Part shown: positions 43,221 through 51,186 of the stretch, one piece after another
How positions within the stretch are numbered: the first letter of the stretch is position 1
Layout: each line of letters opens with the position of its first letter
Assembly (NCBI RefSeq): GCF_000227725.2
Contig: NZ_MU255056.1
Location: forward strand, 368,088 to 432,087
From: Thiorhodospira sibirica ATCC 700588
Lineage (GTDB): Bacteria > Pseudomonadota > Gammaproteobacteria > Ectothiorhodospirales > Ectothiorhodospiraceae
Direction: 5' to 3'
DNA: 64,000 nt
Program-made: the position numbers and the translations under genes
Notes under the pieces: generated by a model
What the model was told of the DNA's origin: nothing
Database searches by the model: none
The model's input: only the letters and a program-made list of their open reading frames with translations

Positions 43221-44555
43221 ATGCTAGTTGAACGCTGGAACGATGCCGCCGGGGGCTTTCACCCGGCCAGTGCGGCCGATTATCTGCCCAAGGGCAAACT
43301 GCAGGAGGTGCAGTTACGCCGTCTGCGCGCCGTGGTTGAGCGGGCCTATGCCAATGTCGCCCTGGTGCGCGAGCGGATGCAGGCCGATGGGGTCCGACCA
43401 GATGACATCACGCAGCTCAGTGACATCGGGCGCCTGCCCTTTACCGTAAAAACCGATCTGCGCGATACCTACCCCTTCGGCCTGTTTGCCAGCCCGATGA
43501 GCGAGATTGTGCGCCTGCATGCCTCCTCAGGCACCACCGGCAAGCCCATTGTCGTGGCCTATACCCGTGAGGATCTGGGCGTGTGGGCGGAGGTCATGAC
43601 CCGCACCTTTGCCTGCTGTGGCCTGCATCGCGGCGATATCTTACAAAATGCCTTTGGCTATGGTTTATTTACCGGCGGTCTGGGCGCACATTATGGCGCC
43701 GAGGCCCTGGGCGCGACAGTGATTCCGGTGTCGGGCGGCAACACCGAGCGACAACTGATGGTGATGCAGGATTTCAACGTCACCGCAGTGTGTGCCACAC
43801 CCAGCTATTTCATTCATGTGATCGAACGCGCCACCGAAATGGGCATTGATCTGCGCACCTTGCCCTTGCACACCGGGATCTTCGGCGCCGAGCCCTGGAG
43901 TGATGTGATGCGCCAGCGCATCGAAGAAGGCGCCGGGATCAAGGCTTATGACATCTACGGCTTATCCGAGATCATCGGCCCCGGCGTGGCCAGTGAATGC
44001 GAGGCGCAGCACGGCCTGCATGTGTTTGAGGATCATTTTTATCCGGAAATCATCGACCCGGAAAGCGGCGAACCGCTGCCCGATGGCGCCGAAGGTGAGC
44101 TGGTTCTGACCACCTTAAGCAAGCAGGCGATGCCGGTGATCCGCTACCGTACCCGCGATATTACCCGCATCATTGCAGAACCCTGTCGCTGCGGGCGCAG
44201 CATTCGGCGGATTCAGCGCATTGGGCGACGTTCGGATGATATGTTCATCATTCGCGGCGTCAATGTCTTTCCTTCACAGGTCGAAGCGGCGCTGCTGGCG
44301 GTGGAAGGCACCCTTCCGCATTATCAGATCATCCTCACCCGGCAGGGCGGTCTGGATCAGATGACTGTCGAGGTCGAAGTGACCCCGGAGGTCTTCAGTG
44401 ATAAAGTACGTGCCCTGGAAGATGTACGCACCAAGATTGCCAAGGCGATTGAGCATATTCTGGGCATCCGTGTCACCTTGCGTCTGGTTGAACCGCGCAC
44501 CATTGCCCGCAGCGAAGGCAAAGCCCGCCGGGTCATTGATCAGCGTGAGATTTAA
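43221..44555 (+). CDS. paaK: Phenylacetate-CoA ligase
   Basis: An AMP-forming ligase of 444 residues making phenylacetyl-CoA from phenylacetate, ATP and CoA. The phosphate loop HASSGTTGKPIVVAYT is near residue 96. YDIYGLSEIIGPGVASECE and the C-terminal ATP/CoA site FIIRGVNVFPSQVEAALL are typical. I start at ATG 43221 because GGGGGG (43204-43209) stands about 11 bases before it; TTG 43194 would run through that site. Beside iorAB it could run either way: aryl-acetate salvage or, as proposed for archaea, coupling of the acyl-CoA to ATP. It is followed 21 bases later by an ACT protein gene. Confidence 0.93.
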   Translation: MLVERWNDAAGGFHPASAADYLPKGKLQEVQLRRLRAVVERAYANVALVRERMQADGVRPDDITQLSDIGRLPFTVKTDLRDTYPFGLFASPMSEIVRLHASSGTTGKPIVVAYTREDLGVWAEVMTRTFACCGLHRGDILQNAFGYGLFTGGLGAHYGAEALGATVIPVSGGNTERQLMVMQDFNVTAVCATPSYFIHVIERATEMGIDLRTLPLHTGIFGAEPWSDVMRQRIEEGAGIKAYDIYGLSEIIGPGVASECEAQHGLHVFEDHFYPEIIDPESGEPLPDGAEGELVLTTLSKQAMPVIRYRTRDITRIIAEPCRCGRSIRRIQRIGRRSDDMFIIRGVNVFPSQVEAALLAVEGTLPHYQIILTRQGGLDQMTVEVEVTPEVFSDKVRALEDVRTKIAKAIEHILGIRVTLRLVEPRTIARSEGKARRVIDQREI

Positions 44556-44576
44556 GAGAGTCACAGGAGAGCGTGC

Positions 44577-45017
44577 ATGAAGCTTCAACAACTGTCGGTA
44601 TTTTTGGAAAATCGTCCGGGACATCTGGCCGCGCCCTTGACCTTGCTGGCCCAGGAAGGCATCAATATCCTCAGCCTGTCGCTGGCGGATACCGCCCAAT
44701 TTGGCATCCTGCGCATGATTGTGCGTGACTGGGAACGTGCCCATGCCATCCTGAAAAACGCCGAGTGGGTGGTCAATCTCACCGAGGTCGTGGCGGTGGA
44801 TGTACAAGACCGCCCCGGCGGGCTGGCTGAGGTGTTGCAAAGTGCCGGTGATGTCGGGCTGAAAATCGAATATATGTATGCCTTTTCCATGCGGCGTGAT
44901 CAGCGCGCTGCGCTCATTTTCCGCTTTGAAGACCCGGATCGTGCCATTGCTCACCTCAAAGCGCAGGGGCATCATGTGATTGAGGCCGAGGAGCTGTTTG
45001 CGGCGGTGGAAGGATAG
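44577..45017 (+). CDS. Tandem ACT-domain protein
   Basis: A protein of 146 residues with two ACT domains (about 3-68 and 70-140): LSVFLENRPGHLAAPLTLLAQEGINI and VDVQDRPGGLAEVLQSAGDVGLKIEYMYAF. ACT domains bind amino acids; this stand-alone tandem form is often encoded beside phenylacetate-CoA ligase and IorAB. It probably senses an aromatic amino acid and controls that pathway. Start ATG 44577, after a GGAG at 44567-44570. A hairpin of the dispersed family separates it from cheR. Confidence 0.9.
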   Translation: MKLQQLSVFLENRPGHLAAPLTLLAQEGINILSLSLADTAQFGILRMIVRDWERAHAILKNAEWVVNLTEVVAVDVQDRPGGLAEVLQSAGDVGLKIEYMYAFSMRRDQRAALIFRFEDPDRAIAHLKAQGHHVIEAEELFAAVEG

Positions 45018-45038
45018 GCCCTCAGCCTACGCTGCGTC

Positions 45039-45059
45039 GCGACACCGTTGCGGTGTCGC
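45039..45059. repeat. Hairpin repeat, copy 8
   Basis: A perfect 8-bp stem GCGACACC/GGTGTCGC with loop GTTGC lies between the ACT gene and cheR. The second half of the double unit is missing. Confidence 0.75.
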
Positions 45060-45100
45060 GGTGCGTTGAGCAGGCAACTATTTCATTAAGGCACAAACGG

Positions 45101-45973
45101 ATGGCAGCAACCGCCCCTAACCCGATGTCTGAGCAAACCCCCTATGCCAGCACAAAAAATGAATTTGAGCTGACGGATAAAGACTTTGACTTTGTGGTGC
45201 GCTTTATTGCCGAACATGCGGGTATCTCGCTGACCCAGGCCAAGCGCCAGATGGTCTATGGGCGCTTGGTGCGCCGTCTGCGGGCCCTGGGGCTGCAACA
45301 GTTTTCCGATTATTGTGCCTTGCTGGAAGACCCCGACAGCGGTGAGGTGGAAAATTTCGTCAATGCCCTGACCACGAACCTGACGGCGTTTTTCCGTGAA
45401 CCGCATCATTTTGAGTTTCTCGCCCAGGAACTCTTGCCCCGGCTGGTCAATGAGCGCCCCCAGCGGCGCATCCGGGTGTGGTCGGCAGGCTGTTCAACCG
45501 GCGAGGAGCCGTATTCACTGGCGATGGTACTGGCAGAGAACCTGCCCGCCAGTTGGGATATCCGCATTCTGGCCACCGATCTGGACTCCAATGTAATCAG
45601 TACAGCCTCTGCCGGGGTTTATCCGCTGGAACGCCTGGGCAAGCTGGAAGCCGTGCGCATGAAGCGCTGGTTTTTGCAGGGCAAGGGGCGCAATACCGGC
45701 ATGGTGAAGGTGCGCCCGGCGCTGCGCAAGCTGATCACCTTTCGGCAGCTCAACCTTTTAGGGAGCTGGCCGATGCAGCAAGCCTTTGATGTGATTTTTT
45801 GCCGCAACGTGGTGATTTATTTTACCAAGGATACCCAGCGTGGCCTGTTCAACCGGTTTGCCGATCAGCTGCACCCGGAAGGACATCTGTTTGTCGGGCA
45901 TTCCGAATCGCTGTTTAAGGTGTGTGAGCGTTTCCGTCCGCTGGGCGGTACCATCTATCAAAGAATTCTCTGA
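45101..45973 (+). CDS. cheR: Chemotaxis methyltransferase CheR
   Basis: CheR methylates glutamates of chemoreceptors with S-adenosylmethionine. An N-terminal helical domain (about 20-90; GISLTQAKRQMVYGRLVRRLRALG) precedes the SAM-dependent domain with IRVWSAGCSTGEEPYSLAM, LATDLDSNVI and FDVIFCRNVVIYF. I use ATG 45101; ATG 45125 is possible, and the longer frame to 45053 reads through a hairpin. The stop overlaps the cheD start (TGATG). It is the first gene of the second signalling island. No chemoreceptor CheR-binding pentapeptide is seen on the nearby receptor. Confidence 0.94.
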   Translation: MAATAPNPMSEQTPYASTKNEFELTDKDFDFVVRFIAEHAGISLTQAKRQMVYGRLVRRLRALGLQQFSDYCALLEDPDSGEVENFVNALTTNLTAFFREPHHFEFLAQELLPRLVNERPQRRIRVWSAGCSTGEEPYSLAMVLAENLPASWDIRILATDLDSNVISTASAGVYPLERLGKLEAVRMKRWFLQGKGRNTGMVKVRPALRKLITFRQLNLLGSWPMQQAFDVIFCRNVVIYFTKDTQRGLFNRFADQLHPEGHLFVGHSESLFKVCERFRPLGGTIYQRIL

Positions 45974-46638
45974 TGAACCATCCGCCCAGCTTTGGCAGCC
46001 GCGTCAATCCCAATGAGCCGCTGCCGCCGGCACTCCCCGGTTATGAAAAAATCAACCGTTACTGGGATCGGCTGCATGAACATTATGCCGCAAAGATCCT
46101 TCCCGGCGAGTATTATGTCACCAAAAACGCCGAGCTGATCACCACCGTCTTAGGCTCGTGTGTCTCGGCCTGTATTCGTGACCGTAAACTGGGGATTGGC
46201 GGCATGAATCATTTCATGTTGCCTCACAGTGAACGGGTGAATATCCATGACTGGGGCAGTTGTACCTGGTCGTCGGCTACCCGCTATGGCAGCTTTGCGA
46301 TGGAGCGGCTGATCAACGATATTCTCAAGCATGGCGGGCGGCGTGAAAACCTGGAGGTCAAGCTGTTTGGCGGTGGCCGTATTCTGGCGCAGATGACCGA
46401 TATCGGTCGTCAGAATATCAGTTTTGTGCGCGAATATGTGCGCGTTGAAGGCTTGAGCGTACTGGGTGAGGATCTGGGTGGCTTTCATCCGCGCAAGGTC
46501 GTGTTTTTCCCGCAAACCGGGCGGGTGCGCGTCAAACGCCTGCGTACCCTGCATAACGACACGATTATCCTGCGTGAAGTCGATTATATGGAAAAACTTG
46601 ATGAAAAGCCGATTCAAGGCGAAGTTGAATTATTCTAA
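45973..46638 (+). CDS. cheD: Chemoreceptor glutamine deamidase CheD
   Basis: CheD deamidates receptor glutamines. The active-site set is clear: TTVLGSCVSACIRD with the catalytic Cys, then GGMNHFMLPH with the His; FGGGRIL and RKVVFFPQTG also fit. An N-terminal extension of about 45 residues is proline- and charge-rich. The protein ends in QGEVELF, the same terminal peptide as the next receptor (QGSVELF). In Bacillus, CheD also binds CheC; no CheC is seen. It overlaps cheR by one base and precedes cheB by 9 bases. Confidence 0.93.
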   Translation: MNHPPSFGSRVNPNEPLPPALPGYEKINRYWDRLHEHYAAKILPGEYYVTKNAELITTVLGSCVSACIRDRKLGIGGMNHFMLPHSERVNIHDWGSCTWSSATRYGSFAMERLINDILKHGGRRENLEVKLFGGGRILAQMTDIGRQNISFVREYVRVEGLSVLGEDLGGFHPRKVVFFPQTGRVRVKRLRTLHNDTIILREVDYMEKLDEKPIQGEVELF

Positions 46639-46647
46639 GAGGGCTAT

Positions 46648-47721
46648 GTGGTTGTGAGGACCCCGATCCGTGTACTGATTGTTGATGATTCTGCCCTGAT
46701 TCGTCGCCTGCTCACCGAGATTTTGAGCAAGGCGGCAGATATTGAGGTCGTGGGCACCGCCACCGATCCCTATGTGGCCAGGGATCGCATCAAGCAGCTC
46801 AATCCTGATGTGTTGACCCTGGATGTGGAAATGCCGCGCATGGACGGCCTGACTTTTTTGCGCAATCTGATGCGGCTGCGGCCCATGCCGGTGGTGATGG
46901 TGTCTTCGCTGACGGAACAAGGCGCTGAAGTCACCATGCAGGCGCTGGAATTGGGGGCCATTGATTTTGTCACCAAGCCCAAGGTCGATGTGGCCCATTC
47001 CATCAATGATTATGCCGATGAACTGATCGAAAAAATCCGCACCGCCGCACGCGCCTCGGTACGCGCCCTGACCGCCCCGCACAGCCCCGCACCGCGCTAT
47101 AGCGCCGATGCGGTCTTGCCCAAAGCCACCGCCAGCAAGCATTGGCGTACCACCGATCGCATTTTTGCCATCGGCGCTTCCACCGGCGGCACGGAGGCGA
47201 TTAAAGAGGTATTATTAGGCCTGCCGCCGGATGCCCCCGGCACCGTGATTGCACAGCATATCCCCGCTGGATTTAGCGCCGCCTTTGCCGATCGCATGAA
47301 CCGCCAGACCAATCTTACGGTCAAGGAGGCCGAAGATGGCGATGTGGTGCGTCCGGGTCATGTTTTCATCGCCCCCGGTGGGCGTCATCTGCTGCTGGCG
47401 CGTGATGGTGCCCGCTATATCTGCCGCCTCAATGATGGCGAACCGGTGAACCGCCACCGTCCCAGTGTCGATGTCTTGTTTCGCTCCGTGGCACAGGCGG
47501 CCGGGATCAATGCCTGTGCGGCAATTCTGACCGGCATGGGCAATGACGGCGCGCAGGGCCTGAAAGAGTTGCATGACCTCGGCGTTTACACCGTGGCCCA
47601 GGATGAGGCTTCCAGCGTGGTCTGGGGCATGCCGGGCGAGGCAGTAAAACTCGGTGCCGTCAATGAGGTATTGCCGCTGCAGCGCGTGGCCACCGCCCTG
47701 CTCAAGGCGGTCAAGGCTTAA
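46648..47721 (+). CDS. cheB: Protein-glutamate methylesterase CheB
   Basis: CheB removes receptor methyl groups when phosphorylated. A receiver domain (about 6-125; VDDSALIRR, Asp59 in [12 protein letters not shown]) is joined by a linker to a C-terminal methylesterase. The catalytic triad is Ser in [11 protein letters not shown], His in [10 protein letters not shown] and Asp in [12 protein letters not shown]. The length (357) is normal. Start GTG 46648; GTG 46654 is equally near a ribosome site (GAGGG 46639-46643). CheA, which would phosphorylate it, is not in the window. Confidence 0.95.
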   Translation: MVVRTPIRVLIVDDSALIRRLLTEILSKAADIEVVGTATDPYVARDRIKQLNPDVLTLDVEMPRMDGLTFLRNLMRLRPMPVVMVSSLTEQGAEVTMQALELGAIDFVTKPKVDVAHSINDYADELIEKIRTAARASVRALTAPHSPAPRYSADAVLPKATASKHWRTTDRIFAIGASTGGTEAIKEVLLGLPPDAPGTVIAQHIPAGFSAAFADRMNRQTNLTVKEAEDGDVVRPGHVFIAPGGRHLLLARDGARYICRLNDGEPVNRHRPSVDVLFRSVAQAAGINACAAILTGMGNDGAQGLKELHDLGVYTVAQDEASSVVWGMPGEAVKLGAVNEVLPLQRVATALLKAVKA

Positions 47722-47759
47722 CCGCGTCGCACCCACGGTATGCCCCCGCGCAATGACGG

Positions 47760-47780
47760 GTGACACCTTTCCGGTATCGC
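47760..47780. repeat. Degenerate hairpin repeat, copy 9
   Basis: GTGACACC is paired with GGTATCGC at 6 of 8 positions. It lies in the gap between cheB and the receptor gene, the usual placement of this family. Weak on its own. Confidence 0.4.
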
Positions 47781-47831
47781 GTTTATTCGGTAGCATGGCG
47801 AAACAGCCCAAAACAAAGGTCTTAGGTCTAC

Positions 47832-48998
47832 ATGGATAAAAGCAATACACAGTGCCTGTTATGGAGCTGGATCGCCTTGGTATTAGCGGCAAGTATCGGC
47901 GTAATGGCCCTATTGGCATTTAATTGGTTGCAAGTTGGTATTAGTCTATTACTTTTGGCGGCCTTAACCCTGGCCTTGCGCCGTCAGGCGGACCCCGAAT
48001 GTCACCATCAGAGCGCCCAGCAGGTGCACGAGGAACAGCAGGAACGCCGTTTGTGTATGGCCACACTCAACAGCCTTGATGCCGCGCTGGGGGAAGAAGT
48101 CAAGGAAATCGAGGCCGATATTGCCTCGGTACGCGGGATGCTCATCGATGCAGTGCGTGAATTATCCACCAGTTTTAATCGTCTGCACGAGCTGAGCAGT
48201 CGCCAGGCCAGCATTGTGATGGACGGCTTGCAGGCCGAAAACCACGAAGGCCACACGCATTCTAACTTCATGAGCGCCTTTGCCCAGGAATCCGCCGATG
48301 TCTTGCAGGATTTTGTCGATATGCTGGTACAGGTCAGTAAACTCAGCGTGCAAACTGCCCACCAGATGGATGATATGCTGACGCACATTAACGGCATCTT
48401 TCATTTGCTGGAGCAATCCCGCAACCTGGCCGAACAAACCAATCTGCTGGCGCTCAATGCCAGCATTGAGGCGGCGCGCGCTGGCGAGGCCGGGCGCGGT
48501 TTTGCCGTGGTTGCCGATGAGGTGCGCAAACTGTCTGCGCATTCCAATGCTTTTAATGAGAAAATCAAGGTGAGCGTGGATGAGGCGCGCCGCTCCGTGG
48601 CGGAAATGCAAAAATCGGTTCATGCCATTGCCTCGCAGGATATGAATTCTGTTTTGCGCGAAAAAGAACGCATCCAGAAAAGCTTTGATCTGGCCGAACA
48701 GATGACCCAACGGGTGGACAACAGCCTTAACGAGATTCAGGAAGTCGGCCATGAGCTCGACCAAGCTGTAGCCGATGCGGTGCGCGCCTTGCAGTTTGAA
48801 GATATGTCCACCCAATCGCTGGCCTGCGCCGCCCGCAGCATTGAGCGCATAAAATTACTGCGTACCGCCCTGGCCAATAGCGCCGATGATCACAGCCTGT
48901 CACAGCAGATCGAGGATTACCGTACACTGTGGAAAAATGAGCGCCACAAACCGGTGTCACAAAAAAACATGGATCAAGGTTCGGTAGAATTATTTTAG
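47832..48998 (+). CDS. Methyl-accepting chemotaxis protein without sensor domain
   Basis: A receptor-like protein of 388 residues with two nearly adjacent membrane helices (about 9-30 and 34-50) and no periplasmic domain. The cytoplasmic coiled coil contains the tip [21 protein letters not shown] and [18 protein letters not shown]. It ends QGSVELF, like CheD. No HAMP domain and no sensor domain are visible, so the stimulus must come from inside the cell, the membrane, or another protein. It sits after cheR-cheD-cheB and before partner-switching genes. It resembles the receptor at 5733 in layout. Confidence 0.9.
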   Translation: MDKSNTQCLLWSWIALVLAASIGVMALLAFNWLQVGISLLLLAALTLALRRQADPECHHQSAQQVHEEQQERRLCMATLNSLDAALGEEVKEIEADIASVRGMLIDAVRELSTSFNRLHELSSRQASIVMDGLQAENHEGHTHSNFMSAFAQESADVLQDFVDMLVQVSKLSVQTAHQMDDMLTHINGIFHLLEQSRNLAEQTNLLALNASIEAARAGEAGRGFAVVADEVRKLSAHSNAFNEKIKVSVDEARRSVAEMQKSVHAIASQDMNSVLREKERIQKSFDLAEQMTQRVDNSLNEIQEVGHELDQAVADAVRALQFEDMSTQSLACAARSIERIKLLRTALANSADDHSLSQQIEDYRTLWKNERHKPVSQKNMDQGSVELF

Positions 48999-49047
48999 GT
49001 AGCGTAGCATCCGCTTTTTTCAACACAGAACAGACGAGTATGAATAG

Positions 49048-49353
49048 ATGAGCATTGAACGTAGAGTGGAAGACAACGGCAAGCGTCTTGTCATCGTGAT
49101 TCAGGGGCGTTTTGATTTTTCCCAGCACAAGGCTTTTCGCGATGCCTACAAAGAACAAACGGGCAAAGTCCACGAGTATCTGATTGACCTAAGCGGTGCC
49201 AGCTATCTGGACAGCTCCGCCCTGGGAATGCTTTTGCTGCTGCGTGAGCGCGCCGGCGATGAAAATGCCAAGGTGTCCATCAAAGGGGCGACCTCCGAGG
49301 TGCGCCGGGTCCTGGATATCGCCAACTTTGGCCGTCTGTTTACGATTCTTTGA
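49048..49353 (+). CDS. STAS-domain anti-sigma factor antagonist
   Basis: A single STAS domain of 101 residues. The phosphorylatable serine site is YLDSSALGM, with Ser56 as the likely target, and DLSGASYLDSS matches SpoIIAA and HsbA. Such proteins bind an anti-sigma factor or a cyclase when unphosphorylated. Its stop overlaps the next gene's TTG start as TTGA, so it is translated with the kinase/phosphatase fusion that should modify it. The Pseudomonas HsbA-HsbR pair is the nearest known parallel. Confidence 0.9.
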   Translation: MSIERRVEDNGKRLVIVIQGRFDFSQHKAFRDAYKEQTGKVHEYLIDLSGASYLDSSALGMLLLLRERAGDENAKVSIKGATSEVRRVLDIANFGRLFTIL

Positions 49354-51107
49354 GCAAGCCTGTGCAGCCATCAACCACGCATCCCACTCCTGAAATGTCC
49401 GCAAAAGCGCCACGCGGCACGGCGATGATCGTTGACGATGAGGCTACCAATCGTCGTTTATTGGGCGCTGTGCTGGTGCGCGAGGGATTTCATTGTCTGC
49501 ATGCAGCCGATGGGGAAGAGGCCCTGGCAATTTTCACCCAGCAAACCCCAGACATTATCTTCATGGATGTGATGATGCCTGGCATCGACGGCTATGAAAC
49601 CACGCGGCGCATTCGTGAGGTGCTGTGCGGGCGGTTTATTCCGATCATCTTTCTCACCGCCTTAAGTGATGAGCAATCGCTGGTGCGCTGTATTGAGGCC
49701 GGCGGGGATGACTTTATCTCCAAACCCTTTAATCTGGCGATTCTCAAGGCGCGCATCGCTTCCATGGAGCGAGTGCGCGACCTCTACCGCCATCTGGAAT
49801 CGCAGCATGTTGAACTCAGTCAGCGCTATTCGCGTGAACAGCAGGAACAGGCCCTGGCGGAGCGGATTTTCAGCCATGTAGTGGGTACCCGTAATGTCGC
49901 CGTTGAATCACTGGGTTTTTTGCAGCGGGCGGCAGACACCTTTTGCGGGGACTTGATTTTAACCGCGCACTTGCCCGATGGCGGCTTGCGCATTCTGGTG
50001 GCCGATTTTACCGGGCACGGACTGGCGGCGGCGATTGGCGCCATGCCGGTGGCCGAGATCTTTCATGCGATGAGCGCCAAGGGGGTTGATGATCTGCTGC
50101 TGTTGGCCGAGCTTAATCGCAAACTCCACACCCTGCTCCCCGCAGACCGCTTTATGGCGGCTTGTCTGGTCTCCATCCCTGCTGATTTGCATGAATTACG
50201 CCTGTGGAATGGCGGTATGCCCCCTGCCCTGCTGGTCACTGCCCAGGGTTTGCAGGAATTTCACGCCAAGGCACTGCCGCTGGGCATTCTTGCGGAGCCC
50301 CCGGAAAAAGACAGCCTGATGCAGATTCCACTCAAAGGCGGAGAACGCCTGCTGCTGATGAGTGATGGCGTGCTGGAAGCGGTCGATGCGCAGGAACGGC
50401 TCTTTGTCGATACCACCTTCGATGGTCTTAAACAAGCGCTGGCCTCCAAGGAGGCGATGCTGCCTGCCTTGATTCATGCGCTGGATCAGCATTGCGGCCA
50501 TACCGTGCAAAGCGACGACATCACCGCCCTGGAAATCCCGATTGGCACCGACCTGATCAATCTCCCCGAAAAACACGAAAGGCATCACGCCCCCCCCCCC
50601 GGACAGGGAAGTTGGCATTGGTCTTTGGAGCTGTGTGACAGTTATCTGGGCGCGATGTCCTCGTTACAGGGCGCATTGGGTTCGCTCAAACTGCTCGACG
50701 GGCTGGAACCACATATCGGCGCGTTGGAAATCATCATCTCAGAGCTGTATACCAATGCGCTGGAACATGGCGTCCTGGGACTGGATTCGGCGATGAAATC
50801 CACCTCCAACGGCTTTGAACTGTACTATACCGAGCGCGCCAAACGCCTGCAGCAAGGCGTCAAGGGCTGTGTATTCATCGAACTGATTTATGAGCCGGTT
50901 GCTGCAGGGGGCTGCGTGAAGATTCGTCTGCGCGACTCAGGGCCTGGTTTTGCCGTCACGCAAGGGGGTTTCCCGGCACAAAACCTCAACCAGACCCCGG
51001 ATGCCAAGCGCCCGTGGGGGCGGGGTATCACCCTGGTGCGCAGTCTTTGTGAATCCATTCATTACAACCAGCAAGGCAACGAAGTGGAAGCGGTGTATCG
51101 CTGGTAA
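49350..51107 (+). CDS. Response regulator with PP2C phosphatase and ATPase (HsbR-like)
   Basis: A partner-switching regulator of 585 residues. Order: receiver (about 24-140; Asp73 in FMDVMMPGIDG), coiled linker (140-175), PP2C/SpoIIE phosphatase (about 190-400; metal Asp in FCGDL, VADFTGHG, LMSDG and SDDITAL), linker, and a C-terminal HATPase of the RsbW type (about 425-585; SELYTNALEHG, LRDSGPGF, WGRGITLV). It can both phosphorylate and dephosphorylate an STAS partner, here the gene just before. The linker HAPPPG is encoded by an 11-base C run. TTG start overlaps the STAS stop. Confidence 0.92.
   Translation: MSKPVQPSTTHPTPEMSAKAPRGTAMIVDDEATNRRLLGAVLVREGFHCLHAADGEEALAIFTQQTPDIIFMDVMMPGIDGYETTRRIREVLCGRFIPIIFLTALSDEQSLVRCIEAGGDDFISKPFNLAILKARIASMERVRDLYRHLESQHVELSQRYSREQQEQALAERIFSHVVGTRNVAVESLGFLQRAADTFCGDLILTAHLPDGGLRILVADFTGHGLAAAIGAMPVAEIFHAMSAKGVDDLLLLAELNRKLHTLLPADRFMAACLVSIPADLHELRLWNGGMPPALLVTAQGLQEFHAKALPLGILAEPPEKDSLMQIPLKGGERLLLMSDGVLEAVDAQERLFVDTTFDGLKQALASKEAMLPALIHALDQHCGHTVQSDDITALEIPIGTDLINLPEKHERHHAPPPGQGSWHWSLELCDSYLGAMSSLQGALGSLKLLDGLEPHIGALEIIISELYTNALEHGVLGLDSAMKSTSNGFELYYTERAKRLQQGVKGCVFIELIYEPVAAGGCVKIRLRDSGPGFAVTQGGFPAQNLNQTPDAKRPWGRGITLVRSLCESIHYNQQGNEVEAVYRW
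50590..50600 (+). repeat. Poly-C tract of 11 bases inside a gene
   Basis: Eleven consecutive C bases encode Ala-Pro-Pro-Pro in the linker between the phosphatase and ATPase domains. A loss or gain of one base would shift the frame and remove the ATPase domain. Tracts of this length slip readily in bacteria with phase variation. Confidence 0.95.
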
Positions 51108-51186
51108 GTGCCGCTTATAGGCCCGCGCCCATAACGGCCATGAGGTAGTAAATTCCATCATTTTTAAGACTTAAATTGAGACCCCT

